Shown in pieces: positions 8,452-17,438 of a stretch of DNA of 64,000 bases. The first letter of the stretch is position 1; each line of letters starts with the position of its first letter. The stretch lies in contig CAWKPE010000024.1 of NCBI GenBank assembly GCA_963851385.1, positions 41,320 through 105,319 of the forward strand, written 5' to 3'. A program made the translations under genes and the position numbers. This stretch comes from CAWEFA01 sp963851385 (GTDB lineage: Bacteria > Bacteroidota > Bacteroidia > Bacteroidales > DTGW01). Below the pieces are notes generated by a model. It was not told where the DNA came from and made no database searches. It saw only the letters and a program-made list of their open reading frames with translations.

Positions 8452-9786
8452 TTAATTTACTTTTTTGGCTTTTGTATCATTGTTATTTTGGTGTATAATT
8501 AATCCATTAATCATCCCTGTTTCATCTCGGACAAAAGTCATTTCCGATTCAAAATCTATAGTGAAAAAATTATCCTTAGCTTTTGGAAAAATTTCAAATT
8601 TGCCCTGACCCTCAGGTAAAGCGTAGAGGTGATCATTTATGATTTTAACATCAATTTTAAAATTCGGATTGATTTCATAACTACCAATGTACTCTTTCAT
8701 TGTTTTTGTATCAATCTTAGTTGTTGATAAGCTACTTGGACTACGGTATGATTTATTGAATAATATCGCTGCTATGTCGTTATTAATTTGTCGAATTGGA
8801 ATATTTATAGAATTGCATAAAATGATAATGCAAATGTTATCATCGACAAATCGTGTTATAATTGCGCTAAATCCATCAATATAACCGTCATGCCAAATTT
8901 TCTTGTGTGAATAGTAATCATCCACAAACCAACCATACCCATAGTTCTTTTTATAGGGTGTAAATATTCTTGTAAGCGAACTATCCTTAACTAAAATATC
9001 TTTATACAATGCTCTATCCCATTTATATAAATCCTCTGTTGTTGAATATAATGCTCCTGCAGCAAAAGGTAAACTCATGTCATTATAATCAGCATTGTAT
9101 AAAATCCCATCTACATAATCATAACCAGATGCTCTGTTTTTTAATATAATTTTTGGATTATCGTAATCAGTATTTGACATATTTAAAGGCTTGAAAATAT
9201 TTTCATCTAAATATTCCTGATATGATTTTCCAGTGACTTTTTCAATTATATATCCAAGTATAATATAACCTGAATCGCTATATTTAAATTCGGTACCGGA
9301 CTGGAACAACAATTCTTTATTTTTAAATTTATCTATAATCTGCAATGGTGTTGTGGGCAAAATTTTGTCATGTTCAAATTCGGGAAAACTTGTAAAACTT
9401 GGTATACCAGAAGTATGAGTTAGAAGATGACGAATCGTAATTTTGTCACCATTAGGATAATCAGGTATGTATTTACTGATAGGATCGTTGGTGTTTAAAA
9501 GGCCTCTTTCTTCAAGTTGAACGATAGCCATCGCTGTAAATTGTTTTGTAATCGAACCCAAGCGAAATTTAGTCTGAGGATTATTTTTTACTTGTAGTTC
9601 AAAATTCGCCATCCCATAGCCTTTATTAGTTATAATTTTGTCATTCCTTGCAACCAAAATGCTCCCACTAAATCTATCGATTTTGCAATAAGCCTGAAGG
9701 TAATTGTCTATGAGTAATTCAAAGTTTTGTGAATAACAAATACTTAGAATTAGACTTAAAATCATGGAGAAAAATAGTCTTTTCAT
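8452..9786 (-). CDS. Secreted serine hydrolase, beta-lactamase class C family
   Basis: A signal peptide occupies residues 1-20 (ending ICYSQ). The class C beta-lactamase/penicillin-binding-like fold shows the SxxK motif SITK at 78-81, a YSD triad (169-171) in place of the usual YxN, and WHDGYIDGFSA near residue 296 as the HxG region. A C-terminal domain of about 110 residues (DUF3471-like position) follows. Members range from D-aminopeptidases to esterases, so antibiotic resistance should not be assumed. It is a single-gene unit between S5 and S6, acting in the periplasm or outside the cell. Confidence 0.88.
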   Translation of the reverse strand: MKRLFFSMILSLILSICYSQNFELLIDNYLQAYCKIDRFSGSILVARNDKIITNKGYGMANFELQVKNNPQTKFRLGSITKQFTAMAIVQLEERGLLNTNDPISKYIPDYPNGDKITIRHLLTHTSGIPSFTSFPEFEHDKILPTTPLQIIDKFKNKELLFQSGTEFKYSDSGYIILGYIIEKVTGKSYQEYLDENIFKPLNMSNTDYDNPKIILKNRASGYDYVDGILYNADYNDMSLPFAAGALYSTTEDLYKWDRALYKDILVKDSSLTRIFTPYKKNYGYGWFVDDYYSHKKIWHDGYIDGFSAIITRFVDDNICIIILCNSINIPIRQINNDIAAILFNKSYRSPSSLSTTKIDTKTMKEYIGSYEINPNFKIDVKIINDHLYALPEGQGKFEIFPKAKDNFFTIDFESEMTFVRDETGMINGLIIHQNNNDTKAKKVN

Positions 9787-9823
9787 ATTGTATATTTTTA
9801 AAGTTAATAGCTTTCAATTTTTG

Positions 9824-9955
9824 CCCATAACGTTTGAGTGTATGAGTTGTAAGGAATTTCGAAGCCACATCTGTATCCAGCTACACCAAATTTACATATA
9901 TTTTCTGACCTTCGCAAACTACTTCAACCCTTATGGCTCATACACTTTGTTAGCC
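9824..9955 (-). repeat. attC-like site S6 (132 bp)
   Basis: The left core is CCATAAC (9825-9831), with no extra A, and the right core GTTAGCC (9949-9955). The arm GAGTGTATGAGTTGTAAGG pairs with CCTTATGGCTCATACACT. The interior is nearly identical to S4 over the TATCCAGCTACACC and TATATTTTCTGACCTTCGCAAACTACT stretches. The right flank AGCCAC matches GTGGCT at S7. Confidence 0.8.
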
Positions 9956-9961
9956 ACCGTT

Positions 9962-10831
9962 TTATTTTTCTCTTCTATTAAGCCAATATTTTTGTTCTTC
10001 TGTTGGTTTAAATATTTTATAATCTTTGATCTTTATTTTTAGTCCTTTGAGTTCATAATTTATTTGAATACTTCCTAAGGTCGGCCAATGTTGATGATCT
10101 TTTTCATGCCATAAATAATTCCTGTATGTGAGTGTCTTAATATCAAAGAATCCATTTAACTTAAAACAAGCTGAATCCGGAAGTTTTATTGTATTTAAAT
10201 TTATTTCATTCCAGGGTTGAAATATTTTTAGAGTGTCATTATCTACTATAAAATAAAACTCTTTTGTTTCACCTGTATTTCCAGATATCGTCGAATATAT
10301 TGACAATATCTTTTTTCCCTCAACTTCATAAATTTTAACTGAATCAGGATATTCATCATATCTTAATCGATTAAACAGTATAGGTTTAAATACTGTATCT
10401 GATAATTTATCTATTACACTCAGAATCTTTTTGCATTTGCTTCTGTGACAGTTATAAAGCGAATTAGGATTTAAACATGAATCAATAGTAAATATAATCT
10501 CTTGTATCTCACTTGTACCTATTTTTCCAACTGTCCATTTCTTCGACGAAATACTACAAGTATCAGAAAATATTGAAAGATATTGTTTAAATCTCCAACC
10601 ATTAATTGTATCTAGACTTATTATGTCTTTTAAAAAATAAATTAGACTATCACTTAAATAAGTTTTATCAATTTTGAAACCTATAAAGTTTGCTCCTCCA
10701 ATATTGTCATCAGCTATATAAGAACTATCCACGTATACTAATCCATCCCCAGTTGAATTTACTTTATTATTTACTCCTTTACAGCCGATTAGGATTAAAA
10801 ACAGTAAAAATTTATATACTAAGCATCTCAT
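9962..10831 (-). CDS. Predicted lipoprotein of unknown function
   Basis: The first 17 residues form a lipoprotein signal (MRCLVYKFLLFLILIGC), with a lipobox ending at C17. The mature part (about 270 residues) is rich in beta-strand-like segments, has a CHRSKCKK cysteine pair and many aromatic residues, and could not be matched to a family. It is the sole gene between S6 and S7. The stop codon lies 7 nt from the S6 core, the tight packing seen throughout the array. Confidence 0.75.
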   Translation of the reverse strand: MRCLVYKFLLFLILIGCKGVNNKVNSTGDGLVYVDSSYIADDNIGGANFIGFKIDKTYLSDSLIYFLKDIISLDTINGWRFKQYLSIFSDTCSISSKKWTVGKIGTSEIQEIIFTIDSCLNPNSLYNCHRSKCKKILSVIDKLSDTVFKPILFNRLRYDEYPDSVKIYEVEGKKILSIYSTISGNTGETKEFYFIVDNDTLKIFQPWNEINLNTIKLPDSACFKLNGFFDIKTLTYRNYLWHEKDHQHWPTLGSIQINYELKGLKIKIKDYKIFKPTEEQKYWLNRREK

Positions 10832-10850
10832 ATTGATTATTTTAAATAGT

Positions 10851-10981
10851 GGCTAAACGGTGGGCATATGAGTAGTGGCGGGTTTCGAAGCAAGTCATTG
10901 TCAACCGAGGCAGAAACTACAATAGAAGTACTGCCCTTGGCAACCCACAAACCCCGCCATTACTTATATGCCGTGTTAGCG
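10851..10981 (-). repeat. attC-like site S7 (131 bp)
   Basis: The left core is GGCTAAAC (10851-10858) and the right core GTTAGCG (10975-10981). The arm GGCATATGAGTAGTGGCGGG pairs with CCCGCCATTACTTATATGCC. The interior differs from S4 and S6. The right flank AGCGGGC matches GCCCGCT at S8, with further matches outward. Confidence 0.75.
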
Positions 10982-10991
10982 GGCGTTAATA

Positions 10992-11675
10992 TTATTTATC
11001 AATCTTTGTAATCATTAGATTTGAAAAATGCGCTTCTGTACCAGGGCCTATCCATAATCCAATACTACCATTATTATCAGACCCAAGTTTTAAATCATTT
11101 ACTATTAATGTTGGTTGTGAATTTCCATGTACATATAATTTTGCTTTATTCCCATTAATTTCAATTTTCATTTTTGTCCATTCTCCTGGTATTAAATCAA
11201 CGTATGATTCATACTTTTCTGGGAAATCCTTTCGTAATTTAAACCAAGGAAAATCAGGATAAGATATATACTGTACTGAATGATTTCTTCTAATTTGTTC
11301 ATCGGCTCTTCCATTGGTTGGACGAAGATATATGCATTCAAACCTTGAATTATCAATATTGATTCTAAACGCTATACCAACAAAGCCGCGTGCTTGTTCA
11401 GATGAAGTTTCGGAGGGCTTTCCTGAAATATCTATTTCTATAATCCCATTCTTAAAATCTAAATTGTTGATTCTTACAAATTTTATTTCTGTATTTTCTC
11501 CATTGTCAATTACTTTTAAAGATTTTTTGCCCAAATAGGTCTCTTCTGTCGACAGTACATTAATTGATGTCAAATCTTTATTATTAAACAGTAAAACCGA
11601 ATCTTTTCTTAACTGTGAAAACGCTGTACTTGACAAAAATAAAATCAGAAAAATCAAATAGTTAAATGCTTTCAT
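10992..11675 (-). CDS. Secreted LamG/DUF1080-like protein
   Basis: The preferred start is the ATG at 11675 (MKAFNYLIFLILFLSSTAFSQ), which gives a clean signal peptide; the frame stays open to 11699. The mature protein shows the jelly-roll pattern of laminin-G/concanavalin-like or DUF1080 domains: IIEIDISGKP, FVGIAFRI, FECIYLRPTNGR, GEWTKMKIEINGNKAKLYV and GSIGLWIGPGTEAHFSNL. Such domains bind or cleave glycans, but no catalytic residues can be named here. It is a single-gene unit between S7 and S8. Confidence 0.75.
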   Translation of the reverse strand: MKAFNYLIFLILFLSSTAFSQLRKDSVLLFNNKDLTSINVLSTEETYLGKKSLKVIDNGENTEIKFVRINNLDFKNGIIEIDISGKPSETSSEQARGFVGIAFRINIDNSRFECIYLRPTNGRADEQIRRNHSVQYISYPDFPWFKLRKDFPEKYESYVDLIPGEWTKMKIEINGNKAKLYVHGNSQPTLIVNDLKLGSDNNGSIGLWIGPGTEAHFSNLMITKIDK

Positions 11676-11725
11676 TTTGTATTTATTTATGGTTATCAAA
11701 GTGTTATCTGTTGTCTTTTAATGCC

Positions 11726-12037
11726 CGCTAAACGTTGCAGTGTAGATACAGGCCAATGTTGGCTTTTGTATCTAACCCAAAACTGTTGCTAAATTAATCA
11801 AATTTATCTAATCAACCAATTAACTATCAGGTTGGGTGCGCAGGCAAGGACGCCGGAAGCCGGATTTTGTTACTTTTCAATTTTCTTTATCAAATTACCA
11901 TTTGCCAATGTCTGTATCTTCTCGAACAATGTTGTCAATTTTCAGCTAACGTTTCTTCTTAATCTTGGCTCAAACGCTAATTGGAATCACCCCGGCTGAA
12001 GGCGGACTGTTTGGCTTGTATTTACACGGTGTTGGCT
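11726..12037 (-). repeat. Long attC-like site S8 (312 bp)
   Basis: The left core is CGCTAAAC (11726-11733) and the right core GTTGGCT (12031-12037). The outer arm GTGTAGATACAGGCC pairs with GGCTTGTATTTACAC. The interior is about 180 bp longer than in the other sites and includes GC-rich pieces (GCGCAGGCAAGGACGCC near 11840, CACCCCGGCTGAAGGCGG near 11990). It could be a site enlarged by an insertion or a fusion of two half-sites. The right flank GGCTGC matches GCAGCC at S9. Confidence 0.6.
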
Positions 12038-12435
12038 GCTGGCTATTTATTCTTTTAATCAAATTTAATCGTTGCTAATTTAATCTACAATTATCACTAA
12101 GTGTGCGTTGATATTGTGAATGCCCAAAAGGCTCTTTGCATTTTTTTGCGCTGGATCCTCGTGCGAAGGCAAAAATGCAATGTGCCTTTTTGCGCTGGGA
12201 TTGGTGTGTGGGAATTAATCATTGCAAAAATTATATTATAAAATATTTTTCTTTGTATCAATTTCTAAAAAATCAAATCGCTAATCATGTTATCGACAAT
12301 AATAGCACAAAAGCAATAAATCTGAAATAGTGCGATGGCAAAAACAAATGTATGGCTGAAGGACTTTGTCGCGTTGACTCTTGCCATACTTTTGTTTTTA
12401 AATCGGGTTACAATAATCATTTTTTATAGCTTGCA
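12038..12435. other. Array unit without a recognisable gene
   Basis: Between S8 and S9 there is no credible coding frame. The segment holds the 12-bp direct repeat TTTTTGCGCTGG (12143-12154 and 12187-12198) and an inverted pair around AAAAATGCA. A stretch at 12161-12179 resembles 6899-6917. A small RNA, a promoter unit or decay are all possible; none is shown. Confidence 0.5.
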
Positions 12436-12565
12436 GCCCAACGTGCAAGTGCATAAACCGTAAGGGTTTCTAGGCCGCTGACTTGTCAAGTTACAACAAA
12501 TTTTAATATATATTCTTACCCTTGCAAACCACTGCAACCCTTATGGATTATACACTGTGTTATAT
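12436..12565 (-). repeat. attC-like site S9 (130 bp)
   Basis: The left core is GCCCAAC (12436-12442), an exact RYYYAAC match, and the right core GTTATAT (12559-12565). The arm AGTGCATAAACCGTAAGGGTT pairs with the AACCCTTATGGATTATACACT side. The right flank ATATGCG matches CGCATAT at S10. Confidence 0.8.
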
Positions 12566-12591
12566 GCGGTTTTTTTATTTAATCATGGAAT

Positions 12592-12897
12592 TTAGAGTTT
12601 AATTGAAAGCTCTAAGTGTCCTCCCAGTCCAAGTCCAACAATTTTTTGTAGCGTCGAAATGCGAACTTCTTTTATGTTGTTCTCTATTTTTGAAATGTAC
12701 GATTTGGTCGTTCCAACTTTCTCAGCAAGCTCTTCTTGGGTCAAACCTTTTTCAAGTCTGGCATCGTGAATCAATGCACCAATTTTAAAATTCTCATAAC
12801 CTGCTTCAAGTTCGTCACGCTTTTTGGTACCTGGTTTACCATAATGCTTATCTTTGAACTGATCAAGAGTCATTATATTACCTTTTATTGTTTTCAT
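12592..12897 (-). CDS. HigA-like XRE-family antitoxin (second module)
   Basis: A 101-residue protein with an XRE helix-turn-helix at about residues 40-95 (GLTQEELAEKVGTTKSYISKIE). It overlaps the upstream toxin gene by 20 bp. Its sequence is related to the first antitoxin (243-566), with the same YGK.GT..RDEL lead-in, so the two modules are paralogous but diverged. Expected role: neutralises the toxin and represses the promoter at 13233-13269. The unit lies between S9 and S10. Confidence 0.88.
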   Translation of the reverse strand: MKTIKGNIMTLDQFKDKHYGKPGTKKRDELEAGYENFKIGALIHDARLEKGLTQEELAEKVGTTKSYISKIENNIKEVRISTLQKIVGLGLGGHLELSIKL

Positions 12898-13228
12898 ATT
12901 CTTCCTTTATTTTAAGTGCCTTTTCAATTTCTTGTTTTGGTGTCTTTTGTGTTTTCTTTTGAAATCCATTTGCTAGAACCACTAATTGTCCTTGGTCGAA
13001 AAAACAAAATATACGGAATATGTCATTTCCGAGTTGTACTCTTATTTCATAAAGTCCATCGGTATTCTCGATATGTTTGAGATAAGTCTCCGGTACTCTT
13101 TGAAGTTCTTGTATCAAGTCGAAAGTCCAAATAATTTTATCTTTCACCTTACCTCGTTGCTTGATAAAGAACTCCTGAAAATAATCTTTATAAAAAACAA
13201 TTGTCCGATACTTTTGCTTTTCGTCCAT
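12878..13228 (-). CDS. HigB/RelE-like toxin (second module)
   Basis: A 116-residue toxin of the Gp49/HigB family: VFYKDYF near residue 11, GLYEIRVQLGNDIFRIFCFFD in the core, and GFQKKTQKTP towards the end. The paralogue at 550-891 is similar along its whole length. ATG at 13228 lies only 4 nt beyond the -7 box, so the transcript is probably leaderless or nearly so. It is predicted to cleave mRNA at the ribosome, as characterised HigB and RelE toxins do. Confidence 0.88.
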   Translation of the reverse strand: MDEKQKYRTIVFYKDYFQEFFIKQRGKVKDKIIWTFDLIQELQRVPETYLKHIENTDGLYEIRVQLGNDIFRIFCFFDQGQLVVLANGFQKKTQKTPKQEIEKALKIKEEYENNKR

Positions 13229-13232
13229 GAAG

Positions 13233-13269
13233 CAAAGATAGATAATGTTGTCCTAAAGTACAACATTAT
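13233..13269 (-). promoter_or_regulatory. Promoter and operator of second HigBA module
   Basis: On the minus strand, TTGT (13263-13260), a 19-nt spacer and TATCTTTG (13240-13233) match the Bacteroidota consensus. Perfect 10-bp inverted arms ATAATGTTGT (13242-13251) and ACAACATTAT (13260-13269), 8 nt apart, cover the spacer and the -33 box. This is the likely antitoxin operator. It is unlike the palindrome of the first module, suggesting separate autoregulation. Confidence 0.65.
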
Positions 13270-13328
13270 TTTTATAAAATAAATTAAATAGCTGAAAATA
13301 TGTCGCTCAAGGGCTGTCTTAAAATCGC

Positions 13329-13459
13329 ATATAAACGGTTGCGGCTATGCCCAGTAAGGGATTGCGGAGAGCGACGCTATCAACCGATACAAAACTTGAT
13401 GCGGGTGATACTGCTCGAAAACCTCTGAAACCCTTATTGGGTATGAGCCGTTGTTAGCG
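13329..13459 (-). repeat. attC-like site S10 (131 bp), last of the array
   Basis: The left core is ATATAAAC (13329-13336) and the right core GTTAGCG (13453-13459). The arm GGTTGCGGCTATGCCCAGTAAGGG pairs with CCCTTATTGGGTATGAGCCG, and the arms resemble S2. No further site is found to the right, so this is the rightmost recognisable member. Confidence 0.75.
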
Positions 13460-13551
13460 TTTCGTGCATTTTATTATTTCTAATTTTGGTATTAAATCTC
13501 TCCATTTATCATTTGTCAAATCAATATAATTGAAGTCAAAAAGATTAAGAC

Positions 13552-14306
13552 TTAAAGTTGTATACCTGTTAACTTATCATTCTCAAAATACAAATAAACT
13601 TTTAAAGAGTAAACCCATTGTTCATGGACTAATCCTGATACTATAGTAGTATTTATATCTCTTGGAGTACCCCATGATAATTTGCACATTTCTCTATTCA
13701 TGCCTAAAACAACTTGTTTATTATTAATTAGTTTTCCAAAATAATTCCCATATTTTTTTAATATTTCAGTTTCTCTTTGCTGTTTTATAAGTTGATTTTT
13801 TCTTATTTCTTCGTTTTTTCTCCTTTCCCTCTCTGCGATTGCTAATTTTTGTTCTTCTAATTGATATAGATATTTGGTTTTTTCAGTAAATGATGTTTTC
13901 ATATCCTCAACCTTAACTTTTATCATATTACCTTTTTCATTTTTTAAAATGAAATTAAGTTGAAGGTAATATTCTTTTTCATCTTTAATGAATTCAAGGG
14001 ATTCACATTTCCATTCTCCCTTTTTCTCAAATTGTATTTGTTCACCTGTATTAATGTCAAATATTAATACATTATCCGTATATCCTGGATAAAAAATAAA
14101 ATCTTTACCCACATTTAATTGTTCAAGTTTTTTATAATATGGAACAAGAATAAAATTCTCCGAGCCTTCTGATAAGCTACCTCTGCTGCGTAAAAAATAA
14201 ATTGAATCATTATTTTGATCTGTAACAACAATTTTAACTTTTGAGTCATAATCATATTTTTTATCAAAAATAAAATCACTGATTGTAAAATATTTTCCTT
14301 CAATTT
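13552..14306 (-). pseudogene. 5'-degenerate gene with WG-P / EQWVY C-terminal motif
   Basis: An open frame runs from about 14306 to 13552, but no ATG or upstream signal peptide is present. Just above it the same frame holds two stops (near 14308 and 14329). A GTG at 14112 could start a 186-residue product. The visible protein has IEGKYFTISDF at the front, a charged coiled-coil stretch (LYQLEEQKLAIAERERRKNEE) and a C-terminus with GMNREMCKLSWGTPRDIN and EQWVYSLKVYLYFEND. That C-terminal pattern is common in Bacteroidota proteins of unknown function. It is probably a gene cut or decayed at the array boundary. Translation is uncertain. Confidence 0.5.
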
Positions 14307-14754
14307 AAATGTTACAATTTTTATCTTAGTTTCTTAAAATACTTTTCATCCCATTCAATAAAAAAATGTCTTTCTTGGAAATTGATTCATTCTGAATTTT
14401 ATCTTTGAATTCTAAAACTTATCAGTACTATGGCAAGTATGAAATCTTTGGAACCAAAATTTAGATAACCTGGATGTATGCAAAAAACAAACGATTGAAT
14501 TTTTAATGATTCTATTCTCTCTTTCACTCATTCTTTTCCCCTATTCATCGATTTTTATTTTCATTAATCACGACAGAGTTTTTACTTTATCATCAAAATT
14601 AAGTTTTGAACTATACTTTGGTCAATTGTTCTTAACTCCCGATTCTATTTAGGAGCATAGTAAATTTTTCAAGATTAAAAATTGTAATTGGGGGTATAAC
14701 AAGATTAAGTTGTCCTGGTAGCAAAAAATTAATAACAAATAAATTTATTTAAAG
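14307..14754. other. Boundary between cassette array and chromosomal genes
   Basis: A 450-bp AT-rich stretch with no attC-like site and no integrase gene. A short decayed minus-strand frame (EFKDKIQNESISKKDIF) is visible near 14330-14420. Nothing resembling attI was recognised. The plus-strand leader of the receptor gene lies at the right end. Confidence 0.5.
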
Positions 14755-17149
14755 ATGAAAAAACTTCTAATCCTTTCTTGCGCTTTAGTTCATTTTTCAG
14801 TATTAATTATGAATGCACAGAATTTTACTCAAACCATCAAGGGTAAGGTAATTGATAAACAGGATCAGTCGCCATTGCCAGGAGTTAATATTATTATTTC
14901 AGGCAGCAACCCTGTTGTTGGAACTGTAACTGATGAAAACGGAAATTTTAAGCTTGAAAAAGTACCCGTAGGCCGAACAAGCCTTGAAATAAGATATGTC
15001 GGATACCAGACGGTAAACCTCGATAACCTTAGCCTTAATACCGGCAAGGAATTGGTTCTTACAATTGAAATGGAAGAGAAAGTCACTAACATGGAAGAAG
15101 TTGTTGTTAAAGGTAGCCATTCAAAAATGAAGCCTCTTAATGAAATGGCAACAATCAGTGCAAGATCATTTACTGTTGAAGAAACACAGCGTTATGCCGG
15201 TGCCCGTAATGATGTAGCACGAATGGCACAAAATTATGCCGGTGTAAGTTCAGCTAACGATGCAGAAAATAGTATAGTCGTTAGGGGCAATACTCCGAAT
15301 GGTCTGTTATGGAAACTCGAAGGTGTTGACATACCTAACCCCAATCATTTTGGTAACTTAGGTGCTACCGGTGGTCCTGTTGGGATGCTCAACAATAATG
15401 TTCTGGCAAATTCTGACTTTTTGACTTCTGCTTTCCCTGCTGAATATGGCAATGTAATATCGGGTATATTTGATATTAAAATGCGTGATGGCAATGATGA
15501 AAGACACGAATTTCTTGGACAAATCGGGTTCAATGGTTTTGAACTTGGTGCAGAAGGACCTGTTAGCCGTGAAAATCATTCATCATATCTTATCAATTAT
15601 CGTTACTCAACTTTAGGTGTACTGGCAAAAATGGGAGTAAACTTTGGCACAGGAACAGCAATACCTTATTACCAGGATATGACATTTAAAATAAATGTTC
15701 CTACAAAAAAACTCGGCACATTTGAACTATTCGGGTTAGGCGGATTAAGCAGGATCGATTTTGTACGCAGCGGTAAAAACTGGGATGAATCAGGCGATCT
15801 CTATGGAGACGAAGGTCAGGACATATATGCAAAGTATGGATCAGGTGTTGTCGGTCTCAATCATACTTACCATCCTGATGCTACTTCGTATACTAAGTTC
15901 TCTATTGCCTTAAATGGTCTTGAGAATCATGACATAGTTGATTCAATAAGTTTGGCAACACACAATCCATTGCCTTTTTATAGGGGAAATCGTTTGAATA
16001 CCAATATCTATGCATCATTTATGTATAATAAAAAATTCAACAGCAGGCATAATTTTCGGATTGGAGTCAATACTTCACGCCAATATTATAATCTTGGTTG
16101 ACAGTGCCTTCATAACCAATAGGAATCTATTTGAAAAATATTTCAATTTTAATGGCAGTACATATCTAAGCCAGGCTTATGCCCAATGGCAATATCGCTT
16201 TACAGATGAAATGCTGATTACTCCGGGTATACATTTCCAATACCTGGCATTAAATAACCGGTATGCTGCTGAACCGAGAATTGGTTTTCGATGGCAGTTT
16301 CAGCTCAGGCAGGCTATTAGCCTTGGATATGGCTTAAATAGTCAGGCAGAACCTCAATATATGTTTATAATGGCCGAAAAACCTGATCACACTTACGAAA
16401 TGTTGAATAAAAATCTTAATTTCATCAAGAGTCACCAATTTGTTGCAGGATACGATATTAATTTTTCGTCAACACTAAGGTTTAAAACTGAAGTTTATTA
16501 TCAGTATATATATGATGCCATCGTAGAACGGAAACCCAGTTCATTTTCCAGTCTTAACGAAGGTTCCATGATGAATGTCGAATATCCTGATTCTACGAAC
16601 AACAATGGAAAAGGTAAAAACTATGGTGTTGAATTTACTTTTGAAAAATTCCTTGATAAAGGCTTTTATATGCTACTTACAACTTCTTTGTTCGAATCGA
16701 AATACCAGGGAAGTAATGGTCTTTGGAGAAATACGGCATTCAATTCTAAATATGTAGTCAATCTTTTGGCTGGAAAAGAGTTCAGATTAGGCTCACAAAA
16801 TAAAGATGCCAAAAGCAGGAAATGGTTGTCAATTGATGCACGCCTCACTGCAGCAGGTGGACAGAGATATACTCCTGTTGATACAACTCAATCCAGGTTG
16901 AGTCAGCAAACAAAATATATTGATGATTTGGCTTTTACTAAGGAATTTCCAAATTATTTCCGGGCTGATTTACGTATTGCTTACCGGCAAGACAATCATA
17001 AATTTTCACAAGAATTTGGGGTTGATATTCAAAATATAACAAATCATGACAACCCGTTATTCGCCAAGTACAATCAAAAAACCGGTAATATAGATCTTGT
17101 AAATCAATTGGGTATTTTCCCGATGGTGCAATACAAAATAATATTCTAA
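14755..17149 (+). CDS. TonB-dependent outer-membrane receptor (frameshift)
   Basis: A signal peptide (1-21, ending MNAQ) is followed by a carboxypeptidase-regulatory-like beta-sandwich (about 25-110, IKGKVIDKQDQSPLPGVNI), a plug domain (IVVRGNTPNGLLWKLEGVDIP near 180) and a long beta-barrel. The frame stops at 16101, and the barrel continues in another frame to 17149. Removing one G from the GG at 16096-16097 restores 797 residues, the normal size. The barrel ends in the usual aromatic C-terminus (VQYKIIF). The ligand is unknown. The LytS/LytTR pair downstream may respond to the same stimulus. Probable sequencing indel. Confidence 0.85.
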
Positions 17150-17438
17150 CAATATTTTTAAAGTTGGATTTCTTTAAATTTTGTAAGAAGTTATGTTTGG
17201 TATACTAGATTCTGGTTGATAGATAATAGATACCTGAAAAATGGATTCGAATACAATAATTACAAAGAACTATATTGTCTAATGTCTAAAATAAATTATT
17301 TTCACCAGGGTATATTTATTAAATATTAAACCAATTATCATTCGGTGCATTGTCAGTAGTAATTTGTCATCTGATACTTTGAATTAGTACAAAAAGTAAG
17401 TTTCAATAAGTCTCTTGTAAAAAATTTAATTTATTTTT

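Noticed and set aside
8452..9786. Antibiotic resistance cassette
   Set aside because: The family is broad and includes peptidases and esterases. The YSD in place of YxN and the C-terminal extension make a true beta-lactamase unlikely.
12136..12330. 64-residue plus-strand frame in the gene-free unit
   Set aside because: Low-complexity product from repeated words; no start signal.
179..13459. CRISPR array interpretation of the repeated sites
   Set aside because: The repeats are about 130 bp imperfect palindromes separated by whole genes, with no 30-bp spacers and no cas genes.
179..13459. Plain REP or MITE repeat interpretation of the sites
   Set aside because: Pair-specific end matches between neighbours argue for cassette recombination, though without a model search this cannot be fully excluded.
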